Assembly (NCBI GenBank): GCA_001662425.1
Contig: BDDC01000044.1
Coordinates: 81,902 to 145,901, forward strand
Direction: 5' to 3'
Origin: Chlamydomonas sphaeroides
Taxonomy: Eukaryota > Chlorophyta > Chlorophyceae > Chlamydomonadales > Chlamydomonadaceae
DNA: 64,000 nt
The notes below the pieces were generated by a model that was given only the letters and a program-made list of their open reading frames with translations, was not told where the DNA came from and ran no database searches. A program made the position numbers and the translations under genes. Positions 1 through 12,118 of the stretch are shown piece after piece. Numbering within the stretch: the stretch's first letter is position 1; each line of letters opens with the position of its first letter.

Positions 1-3000
1 CGGAAGCACGCTTGGCCCGGGGGTTGTCCATGCTGCCAACGCCCTGCCTTACCACCGGTCGTGCAGAGGGTATCCCCAAGCTCATGCACTACGGTCTGCT
101 GTTCGAGATTGGCAAGGACTTCAGGTGGGAGGAGCCACGGGCGGCATGAACTCAGCCCCAGCAGCACCCCTGTAGCCCCCCGCAGCATTCCAACGGCGTC
201 TGTCGCATCACGCCAGAGGCCGAGGCCAGCAGGCGCATGCGCTTGGCACATCTGCCGCTGCTCGTGCCGGCGAGTCTGCGAATTTGTTTGCTACTCCCTG
301 CCCTCACTGAGCCCTTCCGCCCATGCCTGCCATGCCTACCCTTCAGCTTCGACAAGCACTGGCACTACGACTTTGATGTCACCAAGTGCCCGCCCTGGGA
401 CCTCAAGGACCCCAAGCGCCGCACGCACGGCGTCTTTCCGGAGCCGCCCTGGCCAAACACCATCAAAAAGGTGGGGCCAAGGGCCGGGACGCTCGGGCCG
501 GCTGCTGCCTATCACGGCTGCTGGCAGCCCGTGTGCGTTGCGCCCGCGGCCGCACTCACGAGGCTGGGTTGGGCGAGCCCGGGCCTGAGGCTGGGCGTAC
601 GGGTCCCCGCTTCTCTGGTTTTTCTGGCGGGGGTGGGGCTCTGGCAGGGGTCCTTGTTGAGGGACGGCCTGGCAATTTGGTTTAACCGCTGATGTTCGTC
701 TGCGCTGTACCGCTGCCTGGCTGACACCGTGCACTGGTGCGGCTTGCAGAACTACGTCCCGGGCAAGCCGGACGTGGCCAACATGGTGAGTGCTGCCGGG
801 GGTCTTGGGGGTGGGGGAGGTGCCAGGAGTGCCGTGTGCCGTACGATTGCCTGCGGAGCGTTCGCTAGGGAAGTGTCCAGAGGAGGGTTGTTGTCGGGGT
901 TCCTGTACTGGTCAGGTGCATTTGCCAGGGGGTTGGTCAGGGCCAGCGCTTGCCGTGGGCATACGCGCTCGCGCCCCAAAGTGTGTTCCCAGCTGACGTC
1001 CCAGTAGCGAGCGACCCCCTGCACGGTCAACACCTCCCCTCTCCCGGCCCCTGTCCCCCGCCCACCGCCTTTGCGTGTCCAGGAGTCGTTCCTGGGCTAC
1101 TACCGCGACGTGGTGGCCATCGAGACGGCGGCCACCATGAACGCCGCCTTCTGCGACTTCCACCTCGACAACTGCCCGCCCTCGCAGCAGCTGATCGATG
1201 TGTGCACGCAGGTGCGGGGGGCCAGGCGCCCACGGCGTATCGGAGGGAGGAGCAGGCGGGCCTGGGGTGCTAGCGCACTTGACCGCAGCCTAAGCGAAGC
1301 GCTGTACATTGCCACACGCAGCGGGGTGCCCGGGGCGCTTGCGGGATGGCAAGTGGGGGCGGCAGACACAATGCCCAAGTGTGGCGTTGTGGTACCGGTG
1401 TGCTGTCGTACAGGCGTTCAAGCTGTACAACGAGGCGCGCATCTACACCAAGGAGGCCGAGAAGCACTACAACTGCCAGGACTTCCACGTAAGCATGCGC
1501 GTGCAGGCTAGGTGGCGGCCGCCCCCGTTGCTTGCTAGCTCGTCAACTTGCTTGCTCGACGCCCCACATCGGAGGCCCGACCAGCACCGCAGCGCTTCGG
1601 GTTGCTGTGGCGCAGGCCACGAGAGCACGCTCCCGCTGGCGCCCTGCGGCCCGGCCTGCTGCCTTACATGTGCCTCCCGCGCTGCCTTGCCGTTGCACAG
1701 GAAAAGTGCGGCGAGTGGAAGGAGGGCGGCGAGTGCGAGAAGAACGTGGGTACCCAGTGCCATGCGCTCTAGTAGTACACGTTGCGCGTCATTTCATATG
1801 CGTGCCGATATGCGTACACGAGGCTTGCCGCGATGGCTTTGGTGCAGCGGTTGTGTAGACGGCTGCAGAGGCAGGGCTTTCGGGGGCTGCCCTGCACACG
1901 CGCAACGCATGTGTTTCGCGCGGGCAAGGGAACGGGCACCAGGGCTCCACCCGTCGAAACGCACCGACAGGCACACCCTTCCCATGTGCGCCCAACCCAC
2001 CTTCGCACGCTCAGCTCAACTACATGACGGAGAACTGCCGCGAGACGTGCAACAAGTGCGAGCAGGTGGAGAAGTTCTTCCCCACCACCACAACCGAGGT
2101 ACGGTGGCCAGGCTGCGGCACCGGCTGGGGTCGGCTGTCAGCAACTCGGATTGGCGCCATGGCATCATGGGGTTCCTCTTGGCGGCTCGAACCCGTATGC
2201 TGACTCAAACCTACACCGCATCCCTTCTTCCTCGCTTCGACACAGATTCAGGAGGCTAAGCTGGCTGCCATGGCCAAGGCGCTGCGGCCCGTGGCGCAGG
2301 CGGGTGACCCCGACCGCGGCGCCACAAAGGAGACCAGCACGCCCGTCATCATCCCCAAGGAGGAGCAGCCCGCCGCCATCATCCCACGCAACACCGAGCA
2401 CGAGAAGCACAAGGTGCGGCCCGCGTCGCCGTGCCCCATGGTCTAGGGTGCGGGGTTGGGTTGCGGTCCAGGTGGTTTGTGCCGTACACCGGTATGTGGG
2501 GTGTACTGGCATGTTGATGCCGGTGCTCGCGCTCTGCTGCCTGGCGTGTGCAGGCCGAGAAGAAGGAGGCTGCCGCCAGCCCGCCGCCCAAGGCTGACGA
2601 GGAAGCCGCCAAGACGGACGCCAAGCAGGACACCACGACGACCACCGCCACGGAGGCGGACACCAAGGAGTCGGCCGCCGCCACCACCACTGCCGCTGGC
2701 TCCGACGCCACCGCCGACGCCGGCAAGGACGCGGGCGGCGGCGGCGGTGTGGACAAGACGACAATCAAGGAGCTCATGGTGCGCTGCTACAAGCTGTCGC
2801 TGGCGCTGGAGGAGGTGCGCGGCTGCGTGGAGGCGGCCAAGAAGGGCAAGAGCTACGAGCCCAAGGGCGCCGCCAAGGGGGCCACCAAGGGGGTCACCAA
2901 GGCGGCCATCAAGGCGGCTGAGGCGGCCAAGGCGGCTGAGGCGGCCGAGGCGGCCAAGGCCGAGGCAGCCCAGGCGGTGAAGGAGGACGCGGAGTCGGCT

Positions 3001-3519
3001 GCGGAGAGCGGCAAGGACAGCGACGCGGCGGAGAGCAAGAATGCTGCGGTGGGGCTGGACGCTAAGCCCACGGTAGAGCGGTCGGCCTCACACCTGAAGA
3101 AGCTCGAGGTTGGCAAGGCCAAGGCCAAGGTCGAGGCGGCCGGCGAGGCCAAGGAGGCGGCCGGCGAGGAGGAGCGCCGGGCGACGGAGGAGGGGGGCGA
3201 GGTCAGGAAGGAGAAAGCCTCGGCCGGCGAGGACAAGAAGGAGGGCAAGGCCGGCAAGGCGACGGACGCGTCCGAGGTGCCAACGCACGACGCGGAGGAC
3301 CTGTCGCTGACGCAGGCTGGCGACAAGAAGGGCGGCGCGGAGCCGGACACGGCGGGCGGCGGCCGTGTGGTGAGCGCGCGGTCGTTCGGGGCGATGCCGG
3401 GCCTGACGACGTGGCAGGCGGTGCTGGTGTGGGTGGCGGTGGTGCTGGCGTTCCTGGCCATGGTCCCCCGCATCGCCCGCATGCGGCGGCGCGCAAAGTC
3501 GGGCATGCGCACCGAGTAG
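1..3519 (+). CDS. SGT1: Peptidyl-serine alpha-galactosyltransferase, 3' part (5' end outside window)
   Basis: This is a type of Golgi/ER glycosyltransferase that adds galactose to serine in hydroxyproline-rich (extensin-like) cell-wall proteins. Visible exons are 67-124, 347-470, 750-785, 1083-1211, 1414-1488, 1701-1745, 2015-2098, 2246-2413 and 2554-3519 (stop TAG), all in frame, giving about 561 codons. The first exons carry the family motifs IPKLMHYGLLFE, FDKHWHYDFDVTKCPPWDL and DPKRRTHG. Exons at 1414-2098 form a six-cysteine ShKT-type domain (CQDFH, CGEWKEGGEC, NCRETCNKC). That fold name comes from a sea-anemone peptide; nothing here suggests a toxin. The last exon is an Ala/Lys/Glu-rich, probably helical region with short KAAEAAKAAEAAEAAK-like repeats. 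It ends in one hydrophobic segment (about 3409-3471) followed by RMRRRAKSG, which suggests a C-terminal membrane anchor. The family call comes from remembered similarity to the Chlamydomonas enzyme. The start codon and N-terminal catalytic half lie upstream. Confidence 0.8.
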
Positions 3520-4552
3520 AGCGTGCTTGGGGAGGAGCGGGGGAGCAAAGAGCAGGAGTGAGATTGGGGCGAGGATGGGCGCTGAGAGAGGGTAGGAAGG
3601 GGGACATGGGCGAGGGCGGCGGGTGTGAGCGCGCGACACCGACGTGGACCGTGTGAGCAGGGACAAGAGGGTCCAGGGGCCGCAGTGCCAACAGCGTGTC
3701 ACATGCCACAAGAATATGAATGCATGGCGCGAGGTAGTGGGCGCCTGCCGTTGTCTGAGAGGGCCACCCTGGACGACCCGGGTGCGCGCGTGGGCGCCTG
3801 GACAGCGCCTGGTGCGGCCGGTAGTGGCGTCAGCGCTGGGGGCCTATTACCGGTACTTGGGCAGCCTTCAGGCATGGGAAGGATGACTGCGCGGCTGACC
3901 TGCATGTAGCACATGGCCGCCGTGCCTTGCACTGACTGGCAATGTCTGCGATGCTCGCTCACCGCTGGCAGCCTGCATGGGGGTGGCTTTCGATGTGGAA
4001 CCAGCGTGGAAGCATGGAGTCTGGGACGTAGCCGGGCGTGTATGCACCTGACAAGCCTAACTCGGCCATCGTAAGACACCTTTGCAGTCGTTTACAGAGC
4101 TCGCCGTCACCATCGCCGTAGGCCCCCGCGCTGTCGCGCGCGCACAGCGTGTTGGGAGTGTCGCGCGCATCCATCTGCTTATGTACATCTGCCCGGTCGG
4201 CAGCAGCGCACCACGCCCCGAGCCCCAGCGGCCGCACGTGTCCTGGCCAAGCCCGCCTTGCGGCGGTAAAGGTCCACCCCTCCCACATACCGGTATGTCG
4301 ACTCGGCCGATGCGCTGCAAGGCGTCACGACCCTCGCACAAGCTCACACCACCATGAGCGCCCCTCAGGGCTCAACCGGCTGGCTACCAGTGAATCAGCC
4401 ACAAACACCCAGCCTGCCAGCGCCAGCTCTGCCGTCACCCTGTTCACATAACGCCGCACGCAGCCGCAAGAACGCCTTCGCTACACGCCGCCAGCCGCCA
4501 CCACACCACCGCCTCGCCTCTAAGCCCCCTGCGCCCCGCCATGCCGCTGGCC
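3520..4552. other. Intergenic region between convergent SGT1 and FLA8-like genes
   Basis: No supported gene. This should hold the 3' untranslated regions of two convergent genes. A TTACA on the + strand at 4092-4096 is a TGTAA poly(A) signal (the usual volvocine signal) on the minus strand, about 460 bases past the kinesin stop codon. I did not find a TGTAA for the upstream gene. Open frames here overlap one another on both strands and show no family motif. Confidence 0.6.
4285..4298. repeat. 14-bp perfect palindrome centred on ACCGGT
   Basis: The sequence acataccggtatgt is its own reverse complement. Shorter versions of the same TACCGGTA core recur in non-coding DNA elsewhere in the window, for example at 3848, 7903-7912, 53062, 53079 and 63031. 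It lies in the 3' flank of both neighbouring genes. Its function is unknown. Confidence 0.6.
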
Positions 4553-7500
4553 TCACTTCTTGGTGCCCTTGCGCGCCGACGCGGGCCGCTTCTTGGCGCT
4601 CTCGGGCCGCTGCGCCACGTTGGCCGTCACCTCGCCCAGATGCACGTTCTGCTCGCTGCCCACGAAGATGAGCTCGCCGTCCTCCGCGAAGGCCGCGTTG
4701 ATGGCGGCCTGCAGGGGCGCAACACGCCAGCGAGGCAACGTCAGCGCTGAGTTGGCGGCTGGCGAAGACAGCGACACACCGCCCAAGGCAGCGCTGCGGC
4801 GACAGCAACGCTGCAGGAACGCGCAGCAGGCCCAAGGCCGACCGGTGCACAGGCAACAGCCAGTGCAGCACGCACGCGGACCGCACTGCTCGGCCACAAC
4901 CCCAGCAGCCAGCACCCGAACGCGCGTGTACGCACCTGCACCCGCGGGTCCACGCCCGGCCCCTCGTAGTCGTACGTGGTGCGCTCAGGCAGGTCCAGCT
5001 CCAGGTTGAGGATGTTCTCGCTCTTGAAGCGCGGGTTCATGTCGCCCATGGCGTTGGCCAGCTTGGCGAAATCGGACGTGGGCCGGCGCTGGCCGCTGGC
5101 CGACACGGGCCGCCGGTTCTGGCCCGTGGCGGTCTCGCGCTTGCCAATGTCCGACAGCCGCTCCAGCACCCACACCTCGCGCTCGTCGTCCCAGTGCGCG
5201 CGCTTCATGACCTGCGCGCGAGCCAGGGCACGAGTGAGGCGTGTGAGGGCGCGGGAGGTTGGTTATGGGGTGGCGAGGACGCATCGGGGCGGCTGGGGCG
5301 CTGCCGGCGGCTGGGCATGGGGCCCGTGTGAGAGCGCGTCCGTTATTGACAAAGCTGGTGAGGGCGTGGCATGCCGCGTGCGGGCCGCACCTTCTGCACC
5401 TCCTCCGGCGGGATGAAGGCCTCGATGACCATGTCCTTGAGCTGCATCTGGTCCTGCAGCATGCGGATGGACTCCAGCAGGTCCTCCTGCGGGCACCCAG
5501 GCCAGGCAGGGGAACCGGGACACAGGAGGATCAAAACATGGGCTGGCGACCCAGGCAACGGACCGCTGCCTCCCCACATGCGTGCCCCTGAAGCACAACG
5601 GCGGCGCCTAAGCGGCGCATCGCACGCCCAGCAGCCTGCCATGGCCCCCAGGCGCACGCCGCACCTTTTCCCGCTGGAACTCCTTGTACATGTCCTCCAC
5701 CTCGGCGTTGACCTCCTGGAACTTCTTCCACAGCTTCTTGAGCTTCTTGGTCTTCTGCTCCGCTTCGTCCGCCTTGTCCTTGTACTTCTCCTCAGCAGCC
5801 AGCTGCTTCTCCTCCATCGCGGCGATCTTGGCTTGCCGCTCGTTCTCCTCCTTGCGCCTGCGCGGCAAGGCGTAGCGGCGGTTCCACCGGTCAGCCAACG
5901 AAGCCACACATCATACCAATCATGACGCGCCCTGCGCCCAGCAGCAGGACTGCACCCGCTTTCGATGACAGCCGCTGCGCCGGTCACCCGAACAGACGGG
6001 CGCCAGCAACCCCCAGCAGCAGAAGCGCGGCGCAGGCGCCCCAAGGTATCTTCTTGCAGCCCCACTCATCCAGTCACGCCCCGCAGGTGCCCATCCCTAG
6101 CCCCTAGGTGCCTCGCGCCAGCTCTCTCCCCTCCCGCGCACGCGCACGCACTTTTTCTCCAGGTCCTGCTCCTTCTTGCGCAGCTCCTCCTCCTTCTTCT
6201 TGGTGATCTCCGCAAGGCCGCCCGCCTGGTCGCCCTTGAGGATCTTGGACTCCATGGCCTTGAGCTTCTTGGCCAGCGCCTCCTTCTCGGCACGGATCTG
6301 TGCAACAGGACATAATCACAAACACGTACAGGGGCTCACCACCACACTGTCCTACTTGTCACTGAAACATTTTTTGCGTGCGCAGGTCAGGGCAGTCCTA
6401 GCTCGCGTTGGCCGCGGCCCGGCGACAAGGGCGAGCGCCGCATGGGTGCCATGTCGCGGGACCCAGGGTTTCCTTCCTGTGCCCGGCCGGCCGCACCTGC
6501 TCCGCGTCCAGCGATTGCTTGGCGGTCGAGGCCTTGAGCTTCTCCTGCTTGGCCTTCATCTTGGCCGCCTCCTCCTCGGCCTTCTTCTTCACCTCCGCCA
6601 GCCGGTCCGCCTCCACCTTGGCCTTGGCCTCCGCGTCGGCCTTCACCTGAGGCAGCACAGCCACACAGCCGCGCCCACGCCACGGTTGGCCGCTTATGTG
6701 CACTGTCCCTTCCCCCTGCCCCCCCGACCTGGCCTGTTGCAGCATCCCAGGCCACGATCGGCACCCACCACACGCCCAGCTGCCATACTCCCTGCCCTTC
6801 TACCTCGACCCCTCCCTTCCTTGCGGCGAGCCCCACAGCTTAAGCCATCCGTTCTACCCTGCCACACCCGCGCGCCGGCTATCAGAACCCCACCACCCAC
6901 ACCGCCCCAACCCGGCCCCACCTTCTTGAGCTGCTCCTCATTGAGCGCCGCGCTCTGCTTGCTCGCCAGCTCCTTCTTCATCTGCTCCTCCATGTCGCGC
7001 TTCATCTTCTCCAGGAACGCAGCATCCAGCGCCTTCGGCACGTGAACCACCTTCTCCACAATCACCTCGCCGCCGGGGCCCGCCACGCCGTCGGGCAGCG
7101 CGCCGCCCTCCGCCTGCGAGCAAGAGTGCAGGCCGCGCGCAGAAGCGAGGGTGCCGATCAGGATGTGGCGATGGGTCCGGGTCTCGACAAGCGTAAAAAG
7201 AGCTAGCGCGAGGATGTGGTTTTCAAGCCCATTGGGTGATAGGAATCAGCACAGACGCACTGTAGCACGATGCACATAGTGTGTCGTCCGATGTGCCAGC
7301 GCGGAGGCGGCAATCGCTAACGGGCAAGTAATGAGCCACGCTTGGACTCAGTCGCGTTCCCGCCTCGCTCGGCAGCGAGGCCCTGCCCCACGGTGGGTAC
7401 GGCACGCGCTCCGCTGCCTCACCTCGAGCGCGGCCTTGAGCCGCGCAATCTCCTCCTGGAACTCGCGGAGCATGGCGTCCTTGGGGTCCTCATTGATCTT

Positions 7501-10500
7501 GGGCTGTGGGCAACAGCAGCATAGGGGGGGACAAGAGCGAGGCGGCAGCAGGCACGTCAGATAAAAATTACCAAGCCAGCTTCATCTTAGTAAGGATCGT
7601 GTCTGCCGGGCGCGCGGCGGGCAGGACGCAAAGCCGGGGCGGCGTGGGTTCAGCAGGCAGGACATTCAGGCTTGCTTGCGCGGGCAGCGGCCCGCACCTT
7701 GTTCTTGATGTTCTTGGCGCGGTTGGCGTAGCGCAGCGTGGACAGCGTCTCGTCGAAGTTCCAATCGGCGGGGCCCATGTTGGCGCACATGGTGGTCTTG
7801 GTGTTGCCGCCCAGCGAGTCCTACACACACAGGGGTTTCAAAATTGCATGGGTGATTGGGGTACGTTGAGAGGAGTCTTGCCGAGAGGCCGATGCTCCTG
7901 CAGTACCGGTACGCGTGAGCACGCGCTGAAGGCAGGGGCACGGAGCGCACCGTAGGGGAGTACACGCACAGGTATATGCGCATTCAGCGGCAGGGTGTGC
8001 CGGTGGAACGTGACGGCCGTGACAGGGAGGGGCGCGCGCACTAGCGGTCGCGCGGGCAGAGACCGAGGGTGAGCGGGCGGCGCGGCGCAAGGGCCGTACC
8101 TGCAGCAGACGCGTCAGCTTGGAGTCACGGTACGGTACGTGGCCTGTGCGACATGGCGGGCGAGCACGACGGCGGCCAGGAATCAAGTCACAAGGCCCAG
8201 GGTGAACTCAGGCGTTTCGAAATACACATGGCACCACACATTTCAGCCTGCTGAGGCCAGCCTGCGCGCGACAGGCTGGCTGCGGTCAGCGTGGCATTGT
8301 CATGCCAAGCTCTACGGGTCACGGGTTCTTATCAAGCACCATGGCCTTTCCCCTGTGCAGCTCAGCTACACGAACCAAGCGGGTCCTTCGTTAGCCCCGC
8401 AGCTCCCACGCACCGCTCTTGCCGTCCACGAGCGCGCTGATGACGTTACCAAGCGCCGAAAGCGACAGATTGATCTTGGTGGCCTCCTTCAGGCGGTCAC
8501 CTGGCGGGGTGGGGGATTGCCACAGCCCTTGTCAGGTGCAACACAGCCCACGCCCACGCCTGGCCACACTCATTGCGGCTTGGACTGCTCGAGCAGCGTA
8601 TCGCTGCGCCCCGGCTTGCGGAGGTAGCCGCCTGAACGTGAGGGAGCGGCGCCGCCCACGGCAGCGTGCGCCATCGCACCGGGTGAGGCCCGTCACGCCG
8701 GCTCGACGCCCACTCGCCCAGCGCCTGCTGCAAGCTGGGCCGCGGGCGCCTGCGCGCATCCGCTACCCGGTCCGGGCTGCCTCACCAGTGGCTCCCGTCT
8801 TGGACTGGCGCTCGCTGCCCGCCAGGTCCACCAGGTTAAGCTTGCCCACGCGGATGTGGCCCTCGGGCTGCAGGACCGGGATCGAGAAGAGGAAAGGATG
8901 TACGGTTGGGTGCAAGCAGCGGCCAGCGAGCTCTGGTCATGCCAGTGGCACCGAGCTAGGTGTAGAGCTAGGTGCACAAGCTTTACGCTGGACGTGCAGG
9001 GTGTGTGTGCGAGGGCCAGCGCGGCAGGGCGGGCCGCGTTGCGGGGGGCGGAGAGTTGGCGTGGGAGATGGTACGGAGGAGCGGATGCAGGTGCGCAGAA
9101 ATGCGACGACAGAGGCTCGGGTTCATTACGGAACGGACGAGCAATTAGCAGCCGAGTCACGCCGTCATGCGCAATTGCTGGAGCCTCAGAGGAGACGGCG
9201 CAAGCTGGAAGCGGGGTCACTAGCCTACGGGTTGGCTTAGCGGCGGTTAGGACGGCTGTTGCACGGCGCCGCCACAGATGCTGCCGAGGGCAGCGCCGTT
9301 GCTGCAACATCCGACCCGTGGGCCAGTTTTACGCCGGGGCAATGCCCTCGCTTGCGCCCCGGTGCTGCCCCAGTCATGCATGCGCTGCCGGACGGCGTCC
9401 AGCGCCGTAGTCCCGACAGCCCAGGTCCATGTGGGTCCATGCGGGTCGGCAGCTGGCCTCGCCGACCAGGCCGCAGCTCCAGCTCCAGCGAAAGCCTCCG
9501 TACGCAGGGCCCTTCCGGCCGCAGAGCACAGGCTGAGCCCCCAAACCCGCGCGCCGCAAGGCGCCGTCTCGAGGGGCCACGCCTCCCGCCGCCATACAGC
9601 TCAGCACCCCAGCAAGCAGCGGCGTCACCGCACCTGCGCCTGCGTGGTCTCGATGGTCTCGATGGTGATGGTGAAGATTGAGTGCGAGCGAGACGAGTCC
9701 TGGTTCATCAGCGTAGAGCCCACCGAGCGGTTCTTCTTGCCAACCTGTGGACCACATATGCAGCACGTGACGGCCGGCACCAGGCGCCTATAGCTGCAGG
9801 CATGCTGCCTGACGGGAGCCTGCGTGGCTATGCTGTCGTGCGCATGAGGCTCGAGGAAGCGCCCAAAAACGAAAGACTGTCCCCACGGTCTTTCGGAGAT
9901 ACGAACTAGGGCACCGGGCTATGAGTTGAGTGTGGTCCAAGAGCAGGGCCACTCGCAACAGGCCTCAAGCAAAGGCGGTATGACACACGGTGGGCTGCCG
10001 CAAGAATACACATATAGGTGCAGCGGTAGAAGCAGGTGAAAACGAGCAGGACGGCAGAGGCCCGCGGCCCAGCGACGGTGGAGCGGCGCAGCATGACACG
10101 CACGCGGACCCCGGCGTGCCCTTCGTCCCACCTCCAGCACGTTCTTCAGCTCCGGCACACCCTTGACGACGAAAGCGTTGAGCCCCTTGACGTACACGCC
10201 CGAGTCCTTGCTCTCCTTCAGCTCCAGCTTGTTCTTGGGATCCTTCGAGAGGAGATCCCGGACCTCCTCGTTGTAAATCTCCAGGTAAGCAGCGCGCACC
10301 ATCCACTGCTTGTGGGGAGGCGAGCTGTTCACAATCTCGAAGACGTGGTCGAAGCAGTTGGGGATAATGCCCTGCAGCTCCGGCGTGGGGGCACCCTCCA
10401 TGGTGTGCGTCTTCCCCGTGCCGGTCTGGCCGTATGCAAAAATGGTGCCGTTGAAGCCGTCGGCGACGCTGCATACGACAGGGCGTGCCACGGCATCGTA

Positions 10501-10698
10501 GACCTCCCGCTGCCCGGTGTTCCAGTCGAACGCAAGGTCGAAGGTAAATGACTTCGGGGGCTCCTCGTTCGTGGGGTTGTGCAGCGTGACCTGCCCCGTC
10601 CGGTTATCCACTTCCAAGATGGTTGCACGGTTGTCCGCCTTCTCCTTGCTGTTCAGCGGGCGGCATCGCACCGCGACCTTCACGCACTCTCCGCTCAT
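4553..10698 (-). CDS. FLA8: Heterotrimeric kinesin-2 motor subunit (KIF3B-type, FLA8-like), anterograde intraflagellar transport
   Basis: This ATP-driven plus-end microtubule motor pairs with a second kinesin-2 chain and the KAP subunit to carry IFT trains toward the flagellar tip. Exons (minus strand, 5' to 3'): 10132-10698, 9634-9744, 8786-8867, 8414-8500, 8100-8143, 7698-7820, 7423-7503, 6922-7113, 6497-6646, 6152-6297, 5665-5857, 5391-5486, 4936-5211 and 4553-4708. They sum to 2304 bases in one frame, 767 residues plus stop. An N-terminal motor domain shows P-loop GQTGTGKT (90-97), switch I SSRSH (206-210) and switch II DLAGSE (240-245). [14 protein letters not shown] and the [11 protein letters not shown] neck follow. 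Lys/Glu-rich heptad-type coiled coil spans about 345-620, and the short tail ends in a basic segment. The choice of FLA8 over FLA10 rests on memory of the N-terminus and a length near 768 residues; an alignment would settle it. Confidence 0.85.
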
Positions 10699-12118
10699 CT
10701 TTTAGCGATCCACGCGCGCAAGAGGAGCACTGTTGAGGCTCCGGCTGTGCTTGTGAGAAGCGGCTCCTGTGCCAGCCGCTTCAGAGAGCCAACATGCGCG
10801 CGGCACCTTCGCGACGGTGGAAGCGATGTGTACTCTGGCTGCCTCGTAAGTTCAGTATGTCGCCTTTGCAGCACTAGTACGCACTAAGCACGTTCGGAAG
10901 GCCCGGAGGTACCAGTCAAGCCGCGTAGCAAGGACAACAATAGCATTAGTTATGATACAACTATAGGCTCTCTATGGATATGCTTGTCACAAGAGAGAGG
11001 CGAGACCGAGAGGCGCCTGCATCGGGCGTTTTCCAGCCTTGCACAGTCTGTTGGCATACTGCGGCAATAGTAACCACGTCGCATAGGAGCAGCGTGCAGC
11101 GGCAGGTTGCGTGCTGTCATTGGGGTGACCCTGGGGTCGCCCGGCTACTCCTGGCTACCTCTCCGGTTGCCCTCCAGATGCCGCCGGTGTGCCAGACGCC
11201 TTGCGCAGCGGCCCCCGGCGCCTGGATAAGTGGGTATGCAGCAAAGCGTAAGGCGTAAAGCCTATTTGGTTGGCGGCTGCAGCGAAAGCCCAGTCATGAC
11301 GCTGTAATTCGTTGCACGCTGCATCGCTGCTGCCGCTTGCATCGCCGTTGACGGGGGGCAGGTTGCGGGCCGTATGACAAAGAGCGTACCTGGCCAGGTC
11401 CTCGTGAAGAGACCAGCGTTGCGTGCCAGATATCTACGGCACGTGGTAGAACTGGTGAGCCCCACTGGCGGGGAGCGGCCAGTTGGAACCACACGTATGA
11501 CGTGGGGTGAGGAAGTCGCTGTTCCTGCCTGCTTCGCTGCTGCCCCACGCTGAATGGGACCCAACTTGTCATCAAACTTTGGATTGCGCGAAGGTTGGCT
11601 TGGCATGTGCGCTAGTTGCGGCTTGCTTGAGGTGTCCGCCGCACGGAGGCCGCTGCAGGGAGGTCTCCGCAAGTGCCGGCTCCCTCGAAGGCGCCGACAG
11701 CACGGGACGAGTTACCGACTCGCCTCTATCTTTACAGCGGCAGAGACCGGCTCGGCGTCAGCCGCAGCAACGCCCCGGTCGCACAACTCCATTCCATGCG
11801 CAGAGGCAACTACCGCCGGCCGGCGACGCACGGCAGCTTGGAACCCAGCCCCCTCCGCCCTCCGCGCGTCTCTGCCTCGTCGTCTGCGTGACGGCCGCTT
11901 CAAGGCAGGAGGCAACCGCTCCTGCTCTAAGGCAACCGAACATTTCACTTATCTTCTCCGTCGCGTCGCTCCATGTGCTACTATGACGTGCATCAGCCGG
12001 ACGCGTGGCTCCGAATATGCGCAAGCACTTCCAACGCCCCAGCAGCAGCCCGGCAACCCTGAGGCCGCCGCTGCACCCCTTGCGCCAGCGGTAGCCGGCG
12101 GCCGCCCCGTTGCGTCCG
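10699..12118. other. Intergenic: FLA8-like promoter side and mTERF 3' flank
   Basis: No supported gene. The first 300 bases hold the upstream region of the kinesin gene. They include a comparatively AT-rich stretch at about 10930-10980, unusual for this GC-rich window. The + strand TTACA at 11732-11736 reads as TGTAA on the minus strand and may be the poly(A) signal of the mTERF-like gene, whose stop is at 12119. I recognise no domain in the open frames between 11262 and 12132. Confidence 0.5.

Noticed and set aside
1414..2098. ShK toxin-like cysteine pattern
   Set aside because: ShKT domains are common accessory domains in algal and plant secreted enzymes; context is a glycosyltransferase, not a toxin.
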